From: Strongylocentrotus purpuratus | Lineage: Eukaryota > Echinodermata > Echinoidea > Camarodonta > Strongylocentrotidae | Direction: 5' to 3' | NCBI RefSeq assembly: GCF_000002235.5 | Contig: NW_022145606.1 | Span: 21,540,539-21,604,538 of the forward strand | Length of the DNA stretch: 64,000 bases | In this document: piece by piece, positions 11,506 to 22,000 of the stretch | Layout of the letters: every line of letters begins with the position of its first letter | Numbering within the stretch: the stretch's first letter is position 1 | Made by a program: the position numbers and the translations under genes | The notes under the pieces: generated by a model | What the model saw: the letters and a program-made list of their open reading frames with translations, nothing else | What the model was told of the DNA's origin: nothing | The model's database searches: none

Positions 11506-12340
11506 ATAATATTGAAAATAAAAGGGGACCAAGAATTGAATCTTGTGGCACACCTAATTTGATGGTTGATGGATGCGACTTGGCTCCTTTGAATTGGGTC
11601 ACTTGTTGTCGATCCCCTAAATATGATTTGAACCAATAAATAGTCCTATTACTACAACCTATACAAGCTAGTTTATGTAGAAGTAGCTCATGGTCAACAG
11701 TATCAAAAGCCTTACGAAGATCTATGAAGGCAACTCCAGACTTTTTTATCAATATTCAACGACTATTGATTTACAAGTTTTGCTTATGTCTAAAACCAGA
11801 CTGATTAGGGTGTAATAATTGATTCTCGTCCAAGAATTCACTGAGTTGTTGGTAGACGGCCCTTTCTAAAATTTTACTCACGATAGGTAATATTGAAATG
11901 GGGCGGTAATTATTCAAAGAAGAAATATCTCCAGATTTGAATATTGGTACTACCCGAGCCTTTTTCCATTCACGTGGAACAACTCCTGTAGACAGGGATT
12001 TGTTAATGATATCACAAAGAGACTCTGCGATAACATTCTTCGTCATCTTTAAAAGTTTACAGCTGATGTGATCTTCACCAGTTGCTTTATCTATACTCAG
12101 ATTATCAATCTGTTTCAATACAAAATCCTCAGTAATCAAATTCAAATTAAATTGCGAATGAGTTGGACCAATATTATTGTCCTCGTCTACTCCCAGTTGA
12201 GACGTATTCCTTCGCAGGTCCTTTGTAATCTTAGTAGCATTAGAAATGAAAAAGTCATTAAAAGCTTCAGCAATATTTGCATTGTCTGACACATTAGCAC
12301 CATCAACATTTATGCTATTGGGAGATATAGGTAATGACTA

Positions 12341-12630
12341 AAGCCCCTTTCACACCGGATCTGCGTAGAGTTGCGTAGTGTTGCGTACCGACTACGCCGA
12401 TGTTAAGCTGCGTACTCATGAATAAATTAATGCTTCGGAGTAGTCCCTGCGTAGGTTATGCGTAGACTTGCGTACGATGGCGTATAGTTACGTACCCTGT
12501 GCGTAGGCACCGCGTACCTACGGCGTAGGCAATTGGCGTAGGGTTGCGTACGCTTGCGTAGGCCTGGCGTAGGGTTACGTACGCTTGCGTAGGCCTGGCG
12601 TAGGGTTGCTTACGGTTGCGTACGGTTGTT
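12341..12630. repeat. GCGTA-rich degenerate minisatellite
   Basis: After the junction word CCCCTTTCACACCGGA the sequence consists of variants of GCGTAGGGTTGCGTACGCTT, with TACG/GCGTA words every 8-12 bases. From 12480 the period is about 30-40 bp, with GCGTAGGCCTG blocks. No open frame here is supported. Confidence 0.65.
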
Positions 12631-13534
12631 TACTGTGTGCGAAAATGCCATGTAAAAATGCATTAGACGCTCGTAGGAGCCACGAGTATAGCCATTGGCT
12701 ATACAAATATGTTAAAAATATGTTAAAAATGAACTGTGCAGTGAAAGAATTGTACATGTTATTACATGTGAACATAACTTGATCTTAGTATAATAATAAC
12801 ATTCTGACAAACTGTGACATCCAAGGGGCAGTGGGTCTCTTTTGCATGCGTGAAATAGGGCTCAAACGCCAATTTGCGTAAAATAGTAAGTGAAGAAAAT
12901 AACATTTATAAACCTGCCATAAGTTTTAATAGTAAAAAGTGGCATTTGGTACACGTTTTTGACCGTTAAATTTTCAGTTTTTTTAGTAGGTATTAGCAAC
13001 TGCTGAGATTATTTTGCAGTAATGTTAATTTGTTCAAGATTTTATTTTCTAAAAAATACAGACATTTTTGTAGATGTACTACATAATTGTACTCAATGTA
13101 ACAATAATTTATTCCAATCTGGACAAAAAAAGCATATTATGGACTGCCAATTTCACATATTTTCTTTATTTTTCCAATATAATTGATGCCTTATGTTTAT
13201 CAAAAAGCTAAAGATAACTTGCAAAAAATGTGTAATTGTTAATATCAGGTGGAAAGAAAGGTTTACAAAAATAATGAATCAAGCTTCTTTTCATTAACAC
13301 ATGTCAACACTCTCTGCAAACTCTAACTTAGTCACTGTTTTCAGAGCATTAAATTGAACTGCATTACACAACTGATTCCAATTAAATAAAACCAATGAAT
13401 ATTCATTGGTATCCTTTATTTTTCCATCAATATATGTTACATGTACATGTATACTGTATCAAAATTCAAATACATATATATTGATTAATTCAATGAATTA
13501 ATCAACTAAATACATATCAATGAGATTTTAAAAA
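12631..13534. other. AT-rich non-coding spacer
   Basis: Nothing gene-like is seen. The sequence is AT-rich with ACATGTACATGT words near 13440, and leads into the 35 bp minisatellite. Confidence 0.4.
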
Positions 13535-14600
13535 CGTGTAAGTTTATACATGACACTTGTTATCTGAATCGTATAAGTTTATACATGACACTTGTTCTCT
13601 AAAGCGTATAAGTTTATACATGACACTTGTTCTCTGAATCGTATAAATTTATACATGACACTTGTTCTCTAAAGCGTATAAGTTTATACATGACACTTGT
13701 TCTCTAAAGCGTATAAATTTATACATGACACTTGTTCTCTAAAGCGTATAAATTTATACATGACACTTGTTCTCTGAATCGTATAAATTTATACATGACA
13801 CTTGTTCTCTAAAGCGTATAAATTTATTCATGACACTTGTTCTCTGAATCGTATAAATTTATACTTGACACTTGTTCTCTAAAGCGTATAAGTTTATACA
13901 TGGCACTTCTTCTCGAAAGTGTATAAGTTTATACATGACACTTGTTCTCTGAATCGTATAAGTTTATACATGACACTTGTTCTCTGAATCGTATAAATTT
14001 ATACATGACACTTGTTCTCTAAAGCGTATAAATTTATACATGACACTTGTTCTCTGAATCGTATAAATTTATACATGACACTTGTTCTCTAAAGCGTATA
14101 AGTTTATACATAACACTTGTTCTCTGAATCGTATAAATTTATACATGACACTTGTTCTCTGAATCGTATAAATTTATACATGACACTTGTTCTCTAAAGC
14201 GTATAAGTTTATACATAACACTTGTTCTCTGAATCGTATAAATTTATACATGTCACTTGTTCTCTAAAGCGTATAAATTTATACATGACACTTGTTCTCT
14301 GAATCGTATAGATTTATACGAGACACTTGTTCTCTAAAGCGTATAAGTTTATTCATGACACTTATTCTCTGAATCGTATAAATTTATACATGACACTTGT
14401 TATCTGAATCGTATAAGTTTATACATGACACTTGTTCTCTAAAGCGTATAAGTTTATACAAGGCACTTCTTCTCTAAAGCGTATAAGTTTATACATGACA
14501 CTTGTTCTCTAAAGCGTATAAGTTTATACATGGCACTTCTTCTCTAAATTGTATAAGTTTATACATGACACTTGTTCTCTGAATCGTATAAGTTTTTACC
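13535..14600. repeat. 35 bp minisatellite, about 30 copies
   Basis: The unit is 35 bp: a GTATAARTTTATAC core followed by ATGACACTTGTTCTCT and a five-base suffix, either AAAGC or GAATC. In most copies the core is the perfect 14 bp palindrome GTATAAATTTATAC; others have the AAG variant. The two suffixes alternate through much of the array, giving a 70 bp higher-order unit. Point variants such as GGCACTTCTTCTC recur in spaced copies near both ends. This is a eukaryotic minisatellite, not a CRISPR array, as there are no unique spacers. Confidence 0.95.
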
Positions 14601-14603
14601 AGA

Positions 14604-15200
14604 CAGGAGATGTACCACTGGTATGAATTTGGCGATCCTACTTCAAAGCTGTGGAAAGTTATTGTGTGTATACAGCTTTGTATGTTAAGTTCAATGACCT
14701 TTTAACCTTTGAACTTTGTTGAACACGAGTGACCCATATTCGAACTTGACCCGAGTCTACAAGAGATGTACCACTGGTGTGAATTTGGCAATCCTTGATC
14801 AAAACTATGGAAAGTTATTGTGTGTACTATGCTTTTAATAAAAAGTTCATAGACTTTTTGACAGTGCCGTAAAAACTGGAAAACAACAACAACAACTTTT
14901 GACCTTTCACCTTTGTCGGATATCGCCCATATTCAAACTTGATCTGAGTCTTCAAGAGATGTACCACTGGTATGAATTTCACGATTCTACTTCAAAGCTG
15001 TGGAGAGTTATTGTGTGTACAGCATAAGTACAGCTTTGTATATTAAGTTCATTGACCTTTTGACCTTTGAACTTTGTCGACCATGACCCATATTCGAACT
15101 TGACCTGAGTCTTCAAGAAATGTACCACTGGTAAGAATTTGGTGATCCTAGCTCGAAGATATAGAAAGTTATTGGGTGTACAACATAATTGTTGACGCCG
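14604..15200. repeat. Degenerate tandem repeat, ~150-190 bp unit, four copies
   Basis: Each unit starts near AGATGTACCACTGGT (about 14608, 14763, 14958 and 15117, the last as AAATGTACCACTGGT). It continues through CAAAGCTGTGGAAAGTTATTGTGTGTA and ends in direct repeats of GACCTTTGAACTTTG and CATATTCGAACTTGACC. Copies are 80-90% alike by eye. A GC-rich stretch at about 15195-15260 (core CTCCTGCTACGCAGGCGAGAC) follows and looks like part of a dispersed family. No gene is seen up to 15590. Confidence 0.7.
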
Positions 15201-15590
15201 ACACCGCCGGTGTAAAAAGTGACGCCTATGCCTGGCTCCTGCTACGCAGGCGAGACAAAAAGGACATGAAACCATTTTAACGGATATCAACCGATGCCAA
15301 AAAACGACATCCGTTCCTCAAGTGTGACAGCCGCATGACGGATTAAACAAAAGTACCATCCGTTACTTGTACATTTTCTGATCCGGCCATGTCTGGCAGC
15401 GGAATAAGCTTGTAAGTTTTCAATTCAAAATATTACAGTAATATTAAAAAAGATAAAATTACATCTGTTTAAATCATATAGATTGTAAATCTCATGCAAC
15501 TAAGATTTGTACTAAGGACCCTCTGGTGAAATTAAAAAGCTCCTCCACTTGTGCTTCACAGCCCCCACCCCCAAAAAATATTACTCCAAT

Positions 15591-15596
15591 TTTATT
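15591..15596 (-). promoter_or_regulatory. Candidate poly(A) signal AATAAA of the DUF7869-like gene
   Basis: AATAAA on the minus strand lies 84 bases past the stop codon at 15680, in a suitable position for 3' end formation. The hexamer is common in AT-rich DNA, so this is tentative. Confidence 0.45.
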
Positions 15597-15679
15597 GAAA
15601 CCAATAGGCCTACTATTTTGCTCAATTATTTGATAGCTAAGGCAATTACAATGGCCCAATTAAGCTAGGATCTACAAAG

Positions 15680-16027
15680 CTACTGAAAATAGCTACTGTG
15701 CTTCTCTCTCAAACCATTCACTGTTTGAAGAGGAAGTTTTTCTCCAGCAGTCAGTGAGAAAGGAGGGAGAATCACAGAACTAGAATCAATAGTCTCAACC
15801 CAAAGCTGTTTCCTGCCCTTTTGTCCTTTGACTGGTACCTTTACCTCCTTCCACTTAGAAGTCAAGGTTCCTGTGTACCACTCGATCTGTAGGGACTTGT
15901 CTTCATGTACACTGCGAATGCAGCCAACTTGAGGCCAGTGTGTCGAGTACTCTGGGAGATATGTTGCCACCATGTCTCTCTCCCTAACTTCTGTCCTCTG
16001 TTCCTTTACTTTGGGTCCTATGTGAAC
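15680..16027 (-). CDS. DUF7869-like gene, exon 10 (C-terminus, stop)
   Basis: The acceptor is TTTTTGTTAG|GTTCAC and the exon opens in phase 0. It encodes residues 641-755 and ends in TAG. It contains VGCIRSV...LQIEWYTG...SKWKEV (674-702), a short beta-rich, Trp-containing pattern like the chromo/Tudor/SH3-type C-terminal modules of transposon proteins, followed by a Lys-rich loop. Only the pattern is seen; the fold is inferred. Confidence 0.8.
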   Translation of the reverse strand, partial: VHIGPKVKEQRTEVRERDMVATYLPEYSTHWPQVGCIRSVHEDKSLQIEWYTGTLTSKWKEVKVPVKGQKGRKQLWVETIDSSSVILPPFSLTAGEKLPLQTVNGLREKHSSYFQ

Positions 16028-19000
16028 CTAACAAAAAGAAAAAGAAAGTAAAATAAATAAAATAAGAAAGTGAATTGAAAACGAATAGTGTAGTGCCACT
16101 ACATACATTATCAGTGATTCAAGACAATTCCTTATGTACACTTTATTTACAACATATAAACATATTATTATAGTAATTCTTTCTGAAACCTAATAAATAA
16201 TTTTCTTTTATAAAATCAGAAAATATTGTTGAAACTTCTACTATTTTTGTATTTTTTGATTTTCAATTAACCCTAAAAGGGCTGTACGTTCACCGGGATA
16301 TGTTTAAGGATATTTTTTTTTTGTGCCGGGAGCTTTCATGACTTTATAGCATAGAGTCTTGCGCATCTTTTGATGCCAAATATAAAAAGTTTTGACCATC
16401 GGGTAACGTGCAAATTGACGATTTTCCCATTGTCTGTGTATTGTAGCAATTCAATGCAGAAATGCAGATGTGCGATACCTACGATTACGTAAATGCAGAT
16501 AACTACAATTTTTTGAGGTGCTCACATTGATGTTTAAGAAAAAAAAACAAACAAGAAACAACAAAAACAACAAAAATTTGGGAAGACTTTTGCAACTAAT
16601 GCACAAGCGTATAGCAATCACTAGTACCCAAAGCTAATCTTTACCTGACATGACCTGACCCCAAAATACTCGGCATGACTTGTAATTACTGTAATGACTG
16701 GAATTATGCAAGGGCTTACATGTATATATATTAGGGGCTAGATCTTGTGTGAAGACTATACAGAGTGTAAATTCTGTTAGGGAATAATGTTGCACTCAAG
16801 ATGCAATTAAGCTGAGTGTGTTAGTCATGCAGCATTGTAGATGATTTACATTTTTTTTTTTTAGAAAGCAACTCAAGTTGTAAATAACGATTAAAATACA
16901 TTTAATACTAAATATGGTTCACAATATCTTTGTCTTAATTAAGGGACATATTAATGAAACATGTACCTGTCTGAATGTTTCATCCTCTGTGTTGCAAGCA
17001 TGCTCCTCAAGCTGTGGTCTGTCAGTTGGTTGTTTGGCCATTATCAGTAGATCGCATATAGGCCATCTCACTGTTGAATCTTCTGTTAAAACACACAAAG
17101 GAAATGTATTATAGCCCTGATGTAAGAAACAGTGTGCTAAAATATCAAAGTTTATGATCAGCCAGCTAGATAGGTTGTTATTACCTTCATCCAGTTATAT
17201 AAACATATAGTGGCAAATTCTTGGAATAATAATCGTTTTATCTAATGATACTATGACCTAATCTCTTGAAAGGTCATATATATATTTTTTTAAAACCCTA
17301 TATAGCCCGGGCTATGCAGTGTCAAAGGGGGGGGGGGGGTGCTTTAGCCCCCCCCCCCCCCCCCCGAGATCTCGCCCCTCAACTGCCTGATCGTGATGAA
17401 ATCGTCACCTGCAACATAATCTCCAAAATCGTATATTAATCTCTCTGAAAAATATTTTGTTTAATCGATTATGCTAATTATGCTAATTTAAGCATGAAAT
17501 TAGACCTTTTTTGCTCTAAATCACTCAAAACAGCTCGAAATGTGCTGTTCTTTTGATCTAGACACTCTATGTATTATTCTTAACAAGCGTACTTTAAAAA
17601 AAAATCCAGTATCAAAATTAAGTTATGTATTTCATTGTTTTTTTAATTTCTCTGTTTTTCGACCTTTTCATTTTTATTGTTTTTTCAATGAAATTTGTTG
17701 GCAACACTTATGCGATCATAACTAGCATAAACGAAATAGATTTCAATCTGTGAAAGCAGATATAATAATACATTTAAAAATATTAGCTAATACACAATTT
17801 GTATTGAAATTCTACAAGAAACCACGTTTTTGAGCTATTTTGGGTCCGATGTGCAAGTACATGTACAAAATTATGTGTAGCATAGGAACTGCATGCCCGG
17901 GCGTTGTTGCGCGAGATGTGAAGGAAAAAAGTCATGAAATTTCAGCGCAGAATGTCTTCGCTTTAAATAGTTATTGTAAAAAATGTTTTAAGGGGGGGCC
18001 AAATTAGTCCCCCTTCCCCCCCCCCCCCACCCCCCACCCCCCCCCCCCTCATCCAGGCTATAGGGTTAAATCTCGAAAAATAGCAATACCATAATATCTA
18101 TCTCTAAAAAAAAAAATTTTTAAAGAATGAGTGGAGAAAAACTCAAAAATATCCTCTCAGGTTTATCTATGCTGCTGACTCAGCTGCTCCCTTGTGAGAG
18201 GCAATCAAATATCATAAATTGGCGCGTAATTTGCTGGCTCTCTGTAAAACAGCCATTCCTCTTTTTTCTATAGACCACCATCCATTTGATTTGTAGTCAA
18301 TGGTTATATGCATTAGATAAACCAATATTTTTGTGTCCCACTAGCCTAGTTCGCTATTAAGATTTTTTTGTGAATTGTGCCATGAAGGGGTGTAACAGTC
18401 AAGACTTCAATACAAATTGTCAAAGTTTTGGGCCATAAAGCTTGAAGATGCTACATTGTATTTTTCAATGTTTCATAGGTGATGGAAAAAAATACCATAA
18501 CACCATCAATTTTGGAAGTTTAAAAAATGACAGAAATGATACCTTCATTCTCCTCCTCTTCCAAGGTGAGTAGCTCATAGAGGGACCTCCATGCCTCAAT
18601 GTCTACTTCTTCCAAGTATGGCTGGAGCTTGTCTGGTAGATGTATGATATTGATGTCCGCAAATGACTTCTCTACCAATGTTGGTTGTCCGTCTGGATGT
18701 GATGACAGGATGTGGTTGATGCCAGTGGTGTCTCTCCAATGTGGTGTAGTTGACCAGTCTTTTGTTTGTAGGGTGGCTTTTCCTTGGTGCAGTGCGAATT
18801 TGAATATGTGTGGTTTACTGTGATAGCACATGCTGTGTTGATGGGGAAGAAGCCATTTGCGAACATCAAAGAGGTGTAAGATGCGCTCCGCTGTTGTAGG
18901 GCAGTGAGCTTTGTGGAAAGCGGCGGGAATAGCTTGCAGAAGTTTTGGAAAAGATGGGGTGCTCCTTTTCTTCAAGTGAGTTGCAATCCTTGAAAAGAAC

Positions 19001-22000
19001 TGGTCGATGTCCTCATGTGTGTGACCGACCATCAAGAAGCCAACTTTGATCTAAATGCAAACAATAAACGTTATAAGGTGAACAACAGTATGGAATAAAT
19101 TGAATTTTAGGGACATTCCTCAATGATACAACCCAATAAGCATGAGGGATAATTTATTCAATTGAAATTTTTCTTCATTTATCAGAACATTTATCTAACA
19201 AAAAACATATTTATCAAAGCTTGTTTTTGTTTACGCTTTACAAATCATATGTACACTGATGACAAAGATGACAACTTTATATTGCCCATGGTTTCTAATG
19301 TGCACTACCTCTTTCCCGTTCATAGGGTTCAATCTTTCCGAGAATAATAGGCTACGACCAACAACAAAAAACCCAAAACACTATTTACCATTGGTATACA
19401 TGTATCTGTGTAAAGTAAATAATTCTAAGTCACAATATCTTTTTTTAACCCTATGATGCCTACACATATCAGACATTTTGGGCAGTAAATGTATTTGATA
19501 GATTAAAACAGAGGATCAACTGAAGATATGCAACAATACAATAGCGCAAAATCCCCCATCATAAAAAGTGAGTCAGAAATAATGATTCACCTTGGAAATT
19601 TGCCATGGTGAAAATAATTTGTAATCATGAATATTTTCTCTTTTTTTTCACACTCTTTCTGCATCGTTGTTCTCTCCTGCTCACACTACAACTTCGAGAG
19701 AGTGGGTTTGACCCACTTTCAAACACTGTTTCATGAATAGATGCCCAACAGCAATGGTACTGCATGCAGCGGGAAAGTGTACTCTACCAGTACATGTCAA
19801 ACATTTTTATATTTACATATCCCTTCACAAAATATCATGTACTTTTAAACCCAAGGTTTTGGTGCAATTGGGTTTTTACCAAGTTACTTTAATTTACTGT
19901 CAACTGTGAATAGTTTTCTGACAAAAGTGAATATTTATAATGTTTATTCTCAAACAATGGGCAATTTCCGAGGTATATCATTATTTCTGACTCGTCCTTT
20001 ACATGATTCTGAAAAGAACCTCCAAGACAAAGGCATTCTCTTATCCATCCAATACAAGTTCAAATAAACAAAATTTCCTTTTCATTTTGCGATTAAATAA
20101 AGCATCATTACAGACTGAATACTTATATTGACAATTAATTACTAAAAAGAACATGTATTAAACATTACCTTCTTGAAGATATTGAGTTCAAGGAGCAGGG
20201 ACAGAAAAGAAAAGAGATGTCGATTCTTATTCTCCCTAGAAGTGTTGTCCAGCTGTAGGTAGAGGACTGGTGGAAGAGAGTCGGCATAACGGACCAGGAT
20301 GTTGAGCAGGATATTAATGGTTAGGTTGCTGTCATGTGGGTACTCGTTAAAATCGATGTAGGCGTGTTGACCTCTTCCATGAACAAGTGCACCGGTGATG
20401 TGAGTGTGCAGTTGATCATTGTAGCTCAGAGCTTTAGGTGTTGGATGGAGTTGCGGTATTGATGTGCAGTGCTGATCCATCCCATCGATGATTACACTCA
20501 TGTATTTCTCTGGCTGTGACTTCGCTTTGCGGATGTGTTTGTAATATTTTTGTCTCTCACTGCTGCTGAAAAGAAGGTAAAGAGCAATGAGGAGTCATGC
20601 TATGCTTAGAAGTTTTGATCACAAAACCAATACTAATGCCTTAAATACACGAGTAAATTGTAATTTGAATGTGTTATCTGAGACTTGGCTAGGTTTACGT
20701 CTATATCAATGATACTTAATTGTGACCAATATACTTTTTTAAAGTAATGAACTTGTGCCTACATTTCTTCTCCTGTTTTCCCTACTATTGTATTTTTCTT
20801 CTACTATAGGCTTTTCACGTCAAATATCCACTGATTAGAACCAAACATCCGTATAGGCAGTTCAAATGCCCATATTTTATTGTGGTCACCTATTCAAATA
20901 TATTAACATTGTTGTTGTTTTTTTCCATTAAGAATTTCATTACTCTCTTATTGCTAATATTTGTTGTCCAATTTTTTAATTTGTTCTGTTATTTTTCTCC
21001 AATTTTGCCGCTTCTATTTAAAGCAACTTATCTTGGAGCCTGAGTATTCCTCTAAGCTTTCTCGGTTTTTGTCTCCTTCAAAATCTTTGTTGAAATATTC
21101 ACTTCTATGAGGAAAGCATATAATGACATAGCTCTAGTTGTATATTGTAGCTACATGTAAAATACATCCATGGTTGTCATTTGTTGCACTTAAAATACTG
21201 GATCACAGATCACCTCATTCTAAATGCTTAAAAGAAAAAAAAGTACATCAAAATCAATTACAACATTAACTTCAAGCTTTAATCAAAGTTTGCTGTACCT
21301 TTGTTTCTCTACATGTTTTTGATGTTGTGCAATCAATTGTCTTCGAACATCTTTGTCGTTTGTCTTGCCAAGCTTCATTTTCAGCTCTGTGCACACATCG
21401 CACTTAGAGAAGCGGTTCACCTATAAAGAAAAAAAGAAAAATATCAAAGAGAAGGATTGTTAATTACAAAATTAATGTTATGGATGTGTTTTCTTGATGC
21501 ATATAAATGTAGATGTTATAAGACTAATATAATAATATATTGACACAAAGATACAAGAGGCCTCAGGAATTTAACAGATTTCGTCTGGCTAAGAATCATA
21601 AATTCATCTATGTCTAACCCTAACTGTACCGGGGGTATAATTTGCATAAATTAGCATTATTGATAAAATAAGCAAATTTCCGCGAAACTAATGGCAAAAT
21701 CTCTGCATAATTTTGTGGCGATTGGCCCATTTGGAGTGCATTAAAACTGCAATATGTTTTGTACACAAACTGACCTGAAATCATGATGGGTCATATGACA
21801 CTATAAAAGAATTGTCTGTTTTTGCAAAAACTTACGGTAGTGTAGTGTCAAAATAAAAAGTAATGAAGTGGCATTGCTGAAAACATGGCGGTTTTGATTA
21901 TGGTATGCAACAACCTATGTTTAGAGCTTTTGAGCGTCCCGCCCCACTCACTCCCATCCAGTACAGTTTAGGGTCAATGGAATTTACAATACCTTGGGGA

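Larger units (their letters stand above)
10022..12292 (-). pseudogene. Broken LINE ORF2 (RT domain)
   Basis: Three frame-broken pieces carry recognisable RT signatures: NYRPISILPIVSKILERAV and QSGFRHKQ (fingers), FIDLRKAFDTVDH and GVPQDSILGPLLF (palm), and MYADDTTL (about 10735), then PRLDYCSVVW and KIQKRAARIIL. Gln-Asp in GVPQDS replaces the usual Gln-Gly. Frameshifts lie near 11760 and 10610, and an insertion falls between LFSI and the following Tyr-Val-Asn, so the gene is dead. Confidence 0.8.
9637..12340 (-). mobile_element. 5'-truncated CR1/L2-like LINE, split by a later insertion
   Basis: Minus-strand fragments of one LINE ORF2 lie in order: RT fingers (12292-11771), palm (11752-11510), then thumb and C-terminus (about 10790-10022). 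Its 3' untranslated end, about 9637-9720, contains GGAAGACCACT and GAATGAGCTACCCTG followed by an AAATAAAT tail, an end style typical of CR1/L2-like elements. At about 12340 homology stops abruptly against a GCGTA-rich repeat, indicating 5' truncation. A 711 bp insertion (10795-11505) interrupts the palm domain. It is a different family member from the LINE at 7580-9167. Confidence 0.8.

Noticed and set aside
12575..12782. Overlapping 65-residue frames on both strands
   Set aside because: They overlap the edge of the GCGTA repeat, have no splice-supported context and no motif.
13535..14600. CRISPR-like regular 35 bp repeats
   Set aside because: Units are contiguous with no unique spacers, and the surrounding DNA is eukaryotic; this is a minisatellite.
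18599..19456. Plus-strand open frames over and beside exon 8
   Set aside because: Those over exon 8 are shadows of the minus-strand exon; those at 19162-19456 are AT-rich intron sequence.
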